Of a stretch of DNA of 64,000 nt, positions 47,601 through 59,545 are shown in pieces (within the stretch, counting starts at the first letter, position 1; each line of letters starts with the position of its first letter). A program made the position numbers and the translations under genes. A model generated the notes under the pieces. The model did not search any database, was not told where the DNA came from, and worked only from the letters and a program-made list of their open reading frames with translations. This DNA comes from Nematostella vectensis (Eukaryota > Cnidaria > Anthozoa > Actiniaria > Edwardsiidae), in the NCBI RefSeq assembly GCF_932526225.1, contig NC_064043.1, positions 10,893,821 through 10,957,820 on the forward strand, written 5' to 3'.

Positions 47601-49874
47601 CAAGAGGGTTGAAAAATGAAAGACAGGCGAATATGCAAATTTCAAGTTGGTAAATAACGTGCTTGGTCTTATAACATAATGTCGTTGTTGTTGTTTTGTT
47701 CTTCCCATGAGCATCCCTTTTTAGTCTTTCAATTTAATTTCAAAGTAACTATCTAAAAATAGAGTTACATACATCCTCGTATATCAAATCCACTCAATCA
47801 TGTCACAGCTGTTGTGGAAAGAGTAAAAATACATCCCACGACTTATACTAAACGTGTGATTTCATAATGAGGAATGATCCTATTCGGCCTTACTTTGTTG
47901 CAGGTCTTTACATGAGTGATATCCCTATCCACGATGCAACTAGAGACCTCATTCTCCTCTCCGAACAACACAATGCGGAGTTCAAGCTCTCGCAAAGGCT
48001 AGAGATCCTAACAGACAAACTACAGCAGACGTCTCGAGAGCTAGAGAACGAGCAGCAACTCAACGATCGCCTACTCTACAGCATCCTCCCTGCCTCGGTG
48101 GCGAACGACCTGCGTCTTCGAAAGCCAGTCAATGCCAACAAGTATGAGATTGTCACTATCATGTTCAGTGGAATTGTCGACTTCACCAACTACTGCAACA
48201 AGATCAAGGAGCCAATGGAAATCGTGGAGATGCTGAACGAGGTTTATACGGAATTCGATCAACTCACGGATAGCAATGATGATATTTATAAGGTAATGTC
48301 TTTGCAGCATATCTTACATTTAAACGAAATTCAACCAAGTGACGGTGCAGCATTCCTTACATGACGAGGTTAATGCGAAATTCGATCAACTGGTGAGTAA
48401 CAATGATGATTTTAAAAGGTAATGTCTTTGACGCATCCCAACTGACAGATAAAAATGATGTATTTAAAAGGAAATTACTTACTAGCTTCTCTGTAAAAAC
48501 GCTTTTGTTTTACCTAGGTTTTCAATTTGCTTACCCTCCCCTAACCCCTTTTATCACCTTCATAAAAATATTGGTGGAGAATACGTACAAAGCTTTGTTA
48601 TTAATCCAAGACATGTTATCTGGTGACAGGTTGAAACAGTTGGTGACAAGTACATGGCTGTCAGCGGCTTGCCGACAAGATGCGATAAGCATGCGCTGAA
48701 CATCGCAAACCTTGCACTGGATATGATAGACATCTCGAAGGGCATGAAGGCCAAGGGCATACAACTACAGGTAAGAAACTACCTTTTCTTATTCGGATGT
48801 GATTGACATCTCCACAAGTATAACAGTCAAATGACTGACATGTTGTTCGGGTCATGGCATCCCCATCTCAGTATACACCTCCTAAATATATATATGTATA
48901 AAAGGCATGGAGGCGATCGCAAAATACGTCTTTTCTCTAGATAAAGTGCTTTTCACAAAATGCAAGGAGTATTTTTTTTTTCAAAAAACATAACTATACA
49001 ACTTCCAATGATAAAATGTTGTGGCCGTTAGTACTGTTAGTTTTTTTTATTGCCAACTATTAAACGTACAGTTCCTCTAATCATCGAATTGTTTTGTGCA
49101 ACACGTTTAGGTAGGACGCTTGTTCAGGGGAGGGACTTATCTATATTTTTTCCTCTCCTTTTTCACACGATTTTCTTACCTTGTTTTGCTGCAGGTTACT
49201 ATAGGCATTCACTCGGGGGAAGTGGTGGCTGGTGTAGTCGGGCAGAAGAAACCTCGGTATTGTCTGTTTGGAAACACTGTGAACCTCACCAGTCGAACCG
49301 AGACTACGGGCCTGAAGGGGAAAATAAACGTCTCGGAATACGCATACAGGTAAATTTATTATTGTATCATTATTTTTATGATGAGGATCGATGGAAAATT
49401 GATGACAAAATCGCAAAATTTGCCCAAAAATGATGGTGCTATTTGATATTTGAGACGGTACCACTCAGATAATTCTCCCAAAAGTACTTGTTGTCCCGAG
49501 ATGTGAGTTTTTTTCTAGAGGTTCATGTCATACACTCGGGGTCAGCCATAAGGAAAGACTGAGCCAACTTAATAGCTGACCTTATTTCAATTCACGGCAT
49601 AAATCGCCGAACTTTGTTTTTATTAAAACTGCTTTGCTTCAGCTTGTACCGAATAAGGGTAAAGTTTTCGTGTGAATGACACTTGATTGACACATTCTAT
49701 TGATTGTACAGGTGTTTGTTGGTGCAGCCGCATGAGCAGTTCGTGTTCAAAAAGAGAGGTCCAGTGGTCATGAAAGGCAAAAAAGAGCCAATGATAACTT
49801 ATATCTTACAAAGGAATGACAAATATCAACCAGACGGCGCCGAGCAAGACATAAGCTTGCAGCAGTTAGAGTAG
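44685..49874 (+). CDS. GUCY1B: sGC gene C: soluble guanylate cyclase beta-type subunit
   Basis: Seven exons: 44685-44761, 44875-44981, 46578-47435, 47904-48292, 48630-48770, 49195-49349 and 49712-49874. All have GT-AG ends, giving 629 residues. H-NOX about 1-190, with the heme His near 107 ([15 protein letters not shown]) and YTSER matching YxSxR. Then a PAS-like region ([17 protein letters not shown]), a coiled coil ([16 protein letters not shown]) and the cyclase with beta motifs: [39 protein letters not shown]. Gly in SGIVDF replaces the alpha metal Asp, so C should need an alpha partner (B or A). Unlike A and D, the ATG exon is fused to the next one, and the large middle exon is split by an extra intron (47436-47903). 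The tail is short (SLQQLE) with no PDZ ligand. It is more diverged than D in the H-NOX. Confidence 0.9.
48238..48475 (+). repeat. Degenerate tandem copies of the exon 4 end, gene C
   Basis: The exon end (GAGGTTTATACGGAATTCGA, then CAATGATGATATTTATAAG and GTAATGTCTTTG) recurs at about 48366-48433 as GAGGTTAATGCGAAATTCGA, CAATGATGATTTTAAAAG, GTAATGTCTTTG. A third partial copy (AAAAATGATGTATTTAAAAG) ends near 48472. The second copy keeps a donor-like GTAATG site. Confidence 0.8.
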
Positions 49875-51416
49875 AAAAAAAGAGGTCTGGGTATGACCAT
49901 ACCCAGGATTGGCTTAGGCTAAATAAGAAATGCCTTTAACAAATTAAAAATGAACCTTTTAATGTGTGAATAGAACGGTTTTTGTATTTATGTATGTGAT
50001 AGTGAAACTATTAATGAAATAATTTCATTAGTGAAATATTTTATTAGTGAAATAAATTAATGCCCTAGTCGGGATCTTAAACAAGATATTGGTTAAACGT
50101 TCAAAAAGGTATATAAGACTCTGCTAGCAGAACAGGCACGGCAGCGCCCGTCCTGAAAAGTCATGACGAGAATCTCGAGTACCAGTGTTTGGTTAATCTA
50201 GCCCTGTTCAAACAGCGCAATTGCTGAAGTCCAAACCAGTCGACGTTACATGCCCAGCAATGCAGCGTAGATTGTAAACCATGTTGGGAGGTGCTGTGAG
50301 GTGAAACCACAGTATTAGCAGTGCCGCCAAGCTCTCAGTGGTAGAGAGAGTTTTGGTAAACAGAAGGTAAACACAACATTATACGTTGTTGTAGACAAAT
50401 TTTCTCTTCTCTGGATTAATTCGTGATAAGGCTTTGAACAGGTATTGCTTACAGAAGTTTAATCTATTAAGACATAAGATAATTTGATCGACGTTGCTTG
50501 AAAAGCCCATATAACAGGAGAGATCTCAATGGGCTGCTTTACAAGGATAAAATCATTCTTATTAGAGAATGTTGCCATTTCACCTTAGATCACACGTCTC
50601 AAAGCAGACAAAACAGCCCCAGACGACAGCGGGAGTCCCATGCAGGATCACCTATCACGATATCCTTTACGGTACACCTCTAAAACATTACGACCTCAAA
50701 GTATTGAGGGTAAGAAAAATATTCGTTTTCGCCCATTTTCAGCTCTTTTGAAATTGCCATTTCCTTTGACAGTAGACCCTTGCCATCTTTTCCACAAACA
50801 CATAGCTTGTGATGTTATCTGTCTTTCATTATGGGGACCCTGTGGCGCTATGGTCGCTAGCGAACCTGATGAGTCTGCATGGTAGAAGTGTGTTTTGATG
50901 TTTAATAACAGCAACCCTTATTTTATGCCGAGAAATATAGGATGTAAAAAGGATTAATATGGAAACGGGTTTTGCTTGCCTACCAAAGTTTAGGCTATTA
51001 TAAGTGGCTGGTTATAGTTATACCGATTGGTTTTCTAATTAAGATATCACAGCCTGAAGATTCGAACATTGCACTATTCGATGTTGAAAATAAGTTAATT
51101 GTCACTTCACGGCTATATCTACATATCTTCAACTCAAGTAAGAGCTTAATTTTATTTTCTAAGTCAAAACTATTTTAAAAAAAGCATATATGTAAAATAA
51201 CTGCTAAAAGCGGTATGTTAGTAATCACTGACGAAAAACGAAAATGAAAGGGGGGAAAAAACCTAAAAGTAATGAAATCAGTCGGGTAATAACAACCAAG
51301 ATACTCGACCAATCATCACCGGGCAATTTAATTAGGGGTCTCAAAAGATTGACTTAATTCTATTTGCAGCCGAGGCCAGCCGAGGCCTAAGCAACACACG
51401 GGCTTGACATTTGAAG
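49875..51416. other. Intergenic spacer between sGC genes C and D
   Basis: About 1.5 kb, with AATAAA at about 50051 as a candidate polyadenylation signal for gene C. No other gene or clear repeat. The 5' UTR of D probably lies in the last few hundred bases. Confidence 0.5.
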
Positions 51417-54400
51417 ATGGTGAGTGGTCATTACAGCTTTTGCTTCGTTTCCCTGGGGAGTTTAAAGTAAGATTTTTCTCTTTCAGTATGGGTTTGTGAA
51501 TCACGCGCTGGAACTTCTGGTCGTGCGTAACTTTGGGGTCGCGAAATGGGAGGAAATAAAGTATGTTCTTATTTTGATTATCTGACTTTCGCCGCTGGCT
51601 CTATTCTTAGCACCAGAGAAACATTGAATTTGCATGGCTTTTTTGTTCATTAGGCGAGCAGCAGAACTAGAAATCGAGGGCCATTTTCTCCAGCGGATTA
51701 TTTACGACGACGTGATGACATATTCCTTGGTGGGAGCCGCCACTCGAGTGCTCGGTGAGTCACAAATAGCGCCGTAATAATGAGATTAGCAGGTTTTCGA
51801 GTGGTCACTTTTAAATAAATTTTTATTTTCATCTATCTCAGAAATAATTTTAACCACTATGCCTCTTCGATTATATTTCTTTACCTATATATATCCTGAG
51901 TATACGTATCATAAATATTCTTTCTTATTTTGATTGTAAGAAAATGAAATGTTAAACCTCTTATTCAACTCCAGTTATATTATTTCACTATTTCTACAAT
52001 GTCAACATTCACATTTCTCATTCGGATTCAAGAAAGATATAATTCGAGTCCTTTTGCAGTAATTATTCTATTCAGCGTCTCATTTTACATCAATCATAAC
52101 AAAACAATTGTATAAAAATTTGTTTATGTTTCAACAGACATCGAGACAAGTGCAATACTCGAGAAATTCGGCGAGATGTTTTTCGATTTCTGTCAAGAGT
52201 CCGGATACGATCGCATCCTTCAAGTACTTGGCGGGACCCTTCGAGATTTCATCGGGAATTTGGATGCGCTTCATGACCACTTGGGATCGATATACCCTGG
52301 CATGCGAGCTCCGTCTTTCCGCGTCTCCGATCGCGAATCTGACGGCGCTCTTATACTTCACTACTACTCAGAACGCGATGGTTTGGAGCCAATAGTGGTC
52401 GGTATAGTAAAAACAGTCGCTCGTAAGCTACTCAACACTGAGGTCAGCGTAGAAGTCGTAAAGGGGAAAGAATATGACGGGGACGATGTGCAATTTGTAA
52501 TCAAAGAGATCAGTGATCGCGGAAGAGATTGCGATTCACAAGTGAAAAATTATGACCCGATCAAAGATTCCTTCCAGCTGTCAAACGAACCAAAAATCTC
52601 GCCGGCGACATTCTGCAAGGCATTTCCGTTCCACTTGATGTTCAACCGGGATTTGAAGGTTACCCAGGCAGGGGAATCTGTAAGTCGAGTAGTGCCCAGC
52701 CTCACCCCAGGGGATGCAGACATGTCAGAGATTTTCGAGCTCATAAGACCTCAGTTGCGATTCACCTACGAGGCTATCATAGCTCACATCAATACAGTCT
52801 TCGTGCTGAGAACCCGAGAAGGAAAACTTTCTAAGCCGGCCAACAACATGTGTAATAAGAATGGTTGCTGCAAGCTCTGTGGGGACTCCCTCCCCCTTCG
52901 ACTCAAAGGACAAATGGTATACATCCCTGAGTCAGACAACATGATATTCCTGTGCTCGCCAAGCGTAGGGAACTTGGAAGATCTAGCAGATGTTGGTCTT
53001 TACCTAAGTGATATTCCCCTTCACGACGCCACCAAAGACCTGATCCTCCTCTCAGAGCAGTTCAAAGCAGAGTATGTCCTGACTCAACAACTAGAGATCC
53101 TAACAGATAAGCTACGACAAACGCACAATGCCCTTGCAGAGAAAAAACAGCTGACGGATCAGTTGCTATATTCAGTGCTGCCACCATCTGTGGCCAATGA
53201 GTTGCGGCATAACCGGCCTGTCCAGGCAGAGAGAGCTGAGATGGTTACCCTTCTATTTAGTGGTATTGTGGACTTTGCACAAATCTGCAAGAACTCCAAG
53301 CCTATGGAGATAGTGATGCTGTTGAATAATATCTACACCAAGTTTGATATGCTGACAGATCCATCTATCAATGATGTGTACAAGGTAAGTAGAACAAGCC
53401 TTAAGTTGAAGAGGGTACATTACGTATCTAGCAGAGTGAAGGAATACTGTATGTATCTTCAAGGAAGGTAGACCAAGCCTTTAAGGGTGCAAGGGCATAT
53501 GTATGTTGTTACTAAGGGGACAGGTGTATAGACAGGGGTTGGCATAGGTTTACCATGCACCATCCCCCCATGGCTGCCACAAGCGAAGTCTATTTGTCCT
53601 AAACAATGACCTGCACTATAAAAGGGCTTAGCTCCGCCCCCTTCGGCTGAATTAAATTCAAACTTCAAGATGACAACATGCCATAACATTGTGTCAGTAG
53701 TGAGACTTTTTAGTTATGTTATCATAAATAAATAGAACTAATTTTTTACTTCCAGTCCTGCTCTTTTGGTGGGTTATTCATTGTTTTAGCCAAGAGGAAA
53801 TAAACCGAGCCAACGAGAAGATAAGTGTTCAAAAGTTGAGTTTGGGTTTCGCTCCTTGTCGGCAAACAATTAAGACACGCTTGACTGAACACCATAGCTC
53901 CGCACCGAGTAACCGTAGTCTGACAACTGAGCCTTTCGTGGACCTGGTCCAGGCCCTTTTATAGTGCGGGTCCTTGTTTAAAGAATCACCAAACTTAAAC
54001 AGTTTGCATACATTATGATACCCATTTGGTTCTTAAATGATTTATCTGTATCAACCTGGGAAGGGGGGGGGAAGGGGTGCGAGGATAATTTAGAGTCAAG
54101 GATAACCTTGTTGTGAAGTTTTTTTGTAGTCTTAACCTTGTGTCTTCAAGGAAAATGTTGTCATATTTGAGGTACATGAAATGCTAAATTTCCACACTAA
54201 CTCCTAACCCTCTAGATTGCAACATGATCACTGTGCTTTAAAAGTATTTACTTCTCACACCCTTGTGTAAGCACAGGGCTTGTGTCTCACTCGACTCTCA
54301 CTTGACAAAGTAAATGTTGGTGAAATATTTCGCAGAACCTCCAACAGCTTAGATCAAAATTGTTGGCTTTTGTAGAGGGAGGGAAAACAGAAGGGAGGAA

Positions 54401-56861
54401 AACTGAAAAGAGGAGAACCTGAGAACCCAGAAAAAACCTTCAAGCAAAGACGAAAACCAACTATCTTAACTCATGTTAGAACCGGGAATCAATTCCAGAA
54501 CCCAGTGGCAAGGGTCACAGGTGCTACAGAGCAATGCTCTGCTAACTATTTGCCAATGCTTTCTACTCGCTTGTTGCCATTCTCATCCTAGTTCTAAAAC
54601 CTTTCTAAATTATTACTTCCATGGCTTGATTGACAGGTTGAGACAGTTGGTGATAAATACATGGCAGTGAGTGGGCTTCCTGAGCGTTGTGCATTCCATG
54701 CACGGAGCATCTGCAACATGGCTCTCGACATGAAACATGTCACTCAGTCAATTATCCATAAGGGAGACAAAATACAGGTTGGTCCCTTTTAATACTGCAA
54801 ACCACCCCCACCAAATTTCTAGCAGGAATTTGGATATCTGAACACAATTAGTCTCCTTCATTTTATAATTTTTTGTACTTTTATTCCCATGGCTAAATGC
54901 TACCAAGTAAAAAAAAAACTATTACCTTAATCATGTGTGTGTATCATGGTGCTTGCTTCTCATCTGTGAATCCTGTCGCTAGCTCTTCTTTGTCTTTACT
55001 TCTTCGCATTCTCTGTCCGCACAGGGTGTCCATTGTTTCCACTCCAGTTTATCTAGTCAGTAAAACAGTAAAACGGTCAAGCAAAGTGATAACACAATAT
55101 CTACTTATCTACGTATCTAGATCCTTGCTTTTGGGGTTTTACAGTGCTTTTTAACATATTTAATAAAAGGACATTGGTTGGTTTATATCCAAATACTAAA
55201 ATTTAAGATTACTTTTATCATTTCTATCAGACTTTGTGAGGCAAAATTATTGCAACGAATCAACACATAACAATAAGCATAAAATTCATAAAATCTCTAG
55301 CCAAAGCGGTCATAAAGAGATTATTACAAACAGAAATGGTGCACAAACAAAAATACATGTTTTTTAACCCTTCTGGAGTCGCAAATTCTTATGGACCTTT
55401 ACAGCTTACGTACAATATGGTTGACCACTGTTTGTTTGTTTTGACTTTCATTCACGTTTCCTTCTTTTCGCGCGAGCTACGATCCGCTTACACATTACTG
55501 TGGGCTCGAGGCGACTACCCACAATGCAGCAGAAATACCACAGGGGACATCACAAAATAATACAGCAGGGAGCAACAGGCGTTCATGTTCCACCGACGAC
55601 GGCAGAAAACAATGGAATTTGATTGATAAATCAATAGAAGCACGTGAAAATGCGCTCTGCCTGATATATTTTAGACTTTCTCCGCCAAACCACGACGCGA
55701 AGTTTCACGGTCTATTGACGACGCGGACGATTGACCTATTTATTACCAATGCATGGTGCTCGCTAGGTGTAGCAGGACTGTTGCAGGCCTTGAAATTTAT
55801 GGGAGGCACGATACAGAAACATTAAGAAAATATTGGGTGAACAACCACGCCCTAACTGGTTATTTCCTTATAAATTTTGAGGGGGGGGGGGGGGGTGACG
55901 CCAGGTCCCACCCCCTGCTATGGCCCTGTGTGTAAATAGTGTCCTTAGTTTATTTCTTTTGACCATAATGTTTTGCTTATTGAATATACTAGTTTGGAAT
56001 CGAACGCCAAGCGCGGACGTGTCTTTTTCGATCTCGTTGTCCTAGCCGTCGTCGTCTTCGTCCTTGCTTAAGCTCCCTATCACTTGGCTCTCTTTCTGTT
56101 TAGTATTGCCAATGCGCACAAATTTTCTCAAAAAGTATCTGTTATTTGTAGATCAAGATTGGCATTCACTCGGGGGAGGTAGTGGCTGGGGTAGTGGGGC
56201 ACAAAACGCCTCGCTACTGCTTGTTTGGCAACACCGTGAATTTGACGAGCAGAACAGAGACCACAGGGGCCCCAGGTCAAGTCAACATAACCGAGTTTAC
56301 ATACAGGTATGTACGAGAAACGGGAAAGGAGGCGAAAAGCCTGTGTTCTGTGTTCTCTCCTTGTCTATTTGGCTCGAGTCTTTCTAATCGCAGTGCATGA
56401 TCTTACGCTCTTATCGGTTGAGAGCCCTACACATCCCCGTGCATACGACGCAACACTTTTGATGACAAATTCAATCACAGTATAATATGAATATCTTATT
56501 ATCCTAGTCTGCTTGGGCTCCGCTACCGGTAGCTAGGATTCAAAGAACACACTATTTCCCCCACAGGTGTCTTCTGGAACCCGAGTGCCAGGACCCAAGC
56601 TTTGTGTTCGAGAGGCGTGGTCCTGTAGCAATGAAAGGACGACAGGAACCCATGGTGACCTACCTACTCACGAGAGACCCACGGCATCGAAGCAGCTCAT
56701 ACATTGACAATCTAGAAAACAAGGGTACTTTCCTTAGGAGGGGTTCTGTACTGACAGACCAACCCACAGCTCAGATCATCAAACAATCGCCTCCTGTTAC
56801 AAGATGTCCCATCACGAATGCAGCTTGCCAGGCTAGAGCGAAGATTGTCACGGACGTTTGA
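51417..56861 (+). CDS. GUCY1B1: sGC gene D: soluble guanylate cyclase beta subunit
   Basis: Seven coding exons: 51417-51419 (ATG directly followed by GTGAGT), 51487-51560, 51654-51754, 52138-53384, 54637-54777, 56152-56306 and 56567-56861. They give 671 residues. The start reads [15 protein letters not shown], very like vertebrate beta1. H-NOX: heme His105 ([15 protein letters not shown]) and YYSER. Then a PAS-like region ([21 protein letters not shown]), a coiled coil ([20 protein letters not shown]) and the cyclase: [41 protein letters not shown]. The region after the cyclase ([20 protein letters not shown]) is beta-like. A tail of about 65 residues past it ends IVTDV, fitting a class I PDZ ligand. 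Family knowledge: the NO-sensing heme subunit of sGC. It is the best beta1 ortholog candidate in the cluster and the likely partner of B and perhaps A. Confidence 0.93.
55766..55929 (-). mobile_element. MITE-like element in intron 5 of gene D
   Basis: Left end AGGTGTAGCAGG, then AGAAACATTAAGAAAATATT, CACGCCCTAACTGGTTATTT, a G run and the right end CCCCTGCTATGGCCCTG. Same family and orientation as 31692-31846. Confidence 0.65.
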
Positions 56862-57025
56862 ACTGAAGGGTGTAGAAAAAGTGATCATGTGACGACATGA
56901 AGCCCTCCTCTCCCTTCAGGCGCAAGTCCTGGTTTTGCCAGGGAAGGGGAACGCAGTCATATACAGTTGATTGGCAAATGGTTGTCGTCAACCGGCATAT
57001 ATTAGCCAAAGCGCATACGGTGATG

Positions 57026-57146
57026 TCTGGTGCACACTAATTACATAACAACATAACGACATGAGCGCGGTCGTTATGTCTATGTCGTATGGCGGGCTAA
57101 ACAGATTGCGCGCGCCATGTCGTTATGTCACTAGTGTGCACTAGGC
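57026..57146. mobile_element. Fold-back MITE-like element
   Basis: The left arm (TGGTGCACACTAATTACATA, ACATAACGACATG) pairs with the right arm (CATGTCGTTATGTCACTAG, TGTGCACTA). About 120 bases in total with a GC-rich centre containing GCGCGC. It lies 160 bases after the stop of gene D. Confidence 0.75.
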
Positions 57147-58349
57147 GTAAGACTGAAGTTATGCGTTGGCTAATATATGCAGCTAGGCGTTTCAGTGGTT
57201 TTTACCCATGCTTACATGCGGGCTTGTCGCGTAGTCGCGAAGCCGGTTGACGATTTTGGGATTTCTGTGGTTTTTTTTTTTTTCGAATCTCCTGGTTATG
57301 GTGATGTGACGTCATCCGAAACCCTCTTTTCTTGGTTGGCCATCCCCAATCGTAAACGGCCAGCTAAAGGAGTGTCGAACAGGGGGAACGAAGGGGGGAT
57401 AGAAACAAATTGATTTATTAAACATCCGCTTGTGATTGATATATACTGTATGTTGTTAGCTAAACAAACTTATATATACCAGACATGTATATACCTGGAG
57501 CAACCGTTCAAATGTAGAAAGCAAATTCTGCTTATAAACAAAGCATGAACAAAAAACGTGAAAATGTGCTTACTAGACTAATTTTACAAATGATGGTTCA
57601 GTAAGAAACAGCGCAAAATACTTTTGGTAGAAAAATCCTTTCTGTAGATGTTTATACTCTCCCATCACTTCAGTGCCTACTCTAGCATCTGCGTGAAAAC
57701 GCTGCTTCGTAGTATTTTAGATAGTCATATAATTGACTAGTCGTTCGGGCTTATGGTTGCACGAGGCGAGGTTTCGCTTCTGACTTTCGTCGATGTTCGT
57801 GAAGATTTCGTTCGCTCATGATTATTCAATAAACTCCATTTTGTATTTCCACACAACGCTTTTAATCCTCCAGAAATACAGAACATCCAAAGAAGACATT
57901 CTCTGAGTTTTGACCATCAATTTTGTAAAATAATTTAGTCCAAATTGATACGTCGCTCTCAACTCGAATTGATCGTAGAAATGTCTTCTTTCGCTTTAAA
58001 TCCTCCACAGACGATAACATATATTCACTGAAAAAACTTCTTTTGGATGTGGATACGTTAAGCTGGTTATGCAGGTAAATTCCTAAAGTGATTTGTCGTC
58101 TTGCTGCTTTTTCTATCCCAAATAAACTTTCAGCAAACTTGAAATTGTCGCGCGCGTTGCAAGATCATTATGGCGGGAAATTGTCAAAACACAGGGAGTT
58201 TGAAGCCGATTTTCCGTAAAGTCAATAATTCTAGATAAAATGGCAAATAAAATGCCGTTTTAGTGTGAAGACCTATAACCTTGGGAGTAAAAATCCAGTT
58301 TTCGATGGTCATTTTACAAATCAACTCACCATTTCCAGCTTTGGAGGTG

Positions 58350-58432
58350 AGCGGTCCGGTCCGGATCGTAGGATACCGGACCTTACGAGAGCCAATCAGA
58401 GCGCGCGCTATTTGATGGATACCGGACCCTGA
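58350..58432. repeat. Short element with GGATACCGGACC repeats
   Basis: GGTCCGGTCCGGATC, GGATACCGGACC twice (58371 and 58418) and GAGCCAATCAGAGCGCGC between them. It resembles a small transposon end or promoter-like cassette; I cannot assign it. Confidence 0.35.
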
Positions 58433-58479
58433 AAAAAATAAAAGAAATTATTCATTTAGTTTATTTATATATGGAACGT

Positions 58480-58760
58480 TCCCAGGATTTTTCTTGGGGG
58501 GGGGATGCAAAATTGAATCAAATTTTCGGGGGGGGGGGGGGTGAGGGGAGTGAGTTCTTTGATAAAAATCTGACCACCTCTAAAAAACGAAAAAAGGATT
58601 TTTTTTATGCCTTTGCAGTATCTCCACAGAGGTTTATTGTCGGATTTGGCTACGCCTATTGAGGACCGAAAGTGGACCTTCGGCCATTGTAGGAGGGTGC
58701 GTTCGCACCCCCTGCACCCCCCTGGGTAAGGGCCTAAAATTGCAGTTTAGTGCATTGCCC
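58480..58760 (+). repeat. G-run region and dispersed GGGTGCG repeat
   Basis: Two G runs, then AGGAGGGTGCGTTCGCACCC, CCTGCACCCCCCTGGG. It shares its core with the repeats at 28767, 29322 and about 32525. No gene. Confidence 0.5.
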
Positions 58761-59134
58761 GTAATAAAAACATGGATCCTCTTTAATCCCTCAAAAGATC
58801 TTCTAATCATGACTTAGACTCGTTTATTTTCTGCCAAACCCGTAAAGGTGATATGAGGACAGCGACTGATTATGGCAAAGTTGTGGTAACTGGCGCTATG
58901 GAATTGAGGAGAACATGGAGAGACTCTAAGAATTGAGAGACAATTGAAAGGCTTCAGGTAGTCATAAACACAGATGGCATATTTTGGCATACGAAGTGCT
59001 ATTCCCTTTTCACAAGCAAGGATAAGATCCAAAGATTCCAGCAAAAATTTCTAAAGGGTCATCAGGCAAAGAAAATGCAAGCGATCCCACACAAGACAGA
59101 AGGTGGTTTTGTTGACTTCGAAGATGCCCTTTAG

Positions 59135-59545
59135 TGTTCAGAGCTAACCACGAGGAAGCCGATACAAGGGTTAGTTCTGCACTGCGTTGGGAGCACCAGC
59201 GATATAGTGGTTGTTGCAGCAAGGGATACCGATGTACTTTGGCCCATTCCCCAAGTACCTCGTCTCGTAATGTTTGGATAATGGCTGGAACAGCTGCAAG
59301 GCGGAAGTACTTAAACATCAGAGCTAACTGTGACAGCCTTCCAAAGGGCTCACTATCTGCGCTCCTTTCGTTTAATGCACTTACTGGTTGCGACACACGA
59401 CATCGTACATCTGCAACCACGCCAAACCCTCGGCATTGAGGACCAGCTCCTGTCATTGTTTGGCGAGGAAGAGCTAACGATCGAAAAGATATGTGAGGTT
59501 GGGAATTTTGTTTGTGCCATGTATAAGTGCAAGTCCAGTCTGTAA
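59135..59545 (+). pseudogene. Decayed fragment of a repeat-associated HEEADTR/GCDT gene family
   Basis: Pieces of one protein appear in different frames: RANHEEADTR at about 59141, DIVVVAARDTDVL at about 59201, SFNALTGCDT at about 59367, and LTIEKICEVGNFVCAMYKC at about 59474. The order HEADTR, DTDVL, GCDT, then F-V-C-x-x-Y is one I associate with a multi-copy, transposon-linked protein family of invertebrate genomes. Several frameshifts separate the pieces and no start or splice structure is kept. Family identity is from memory of the motif pattern, so moderate. Confidence 0.5.

Noticed and set aside
59010..59456. 148-codon minus-strand open frame
   Set aside because: It is antisense to the HEEADTR/GCDT pseudogene pieces and shows no motif of its own.
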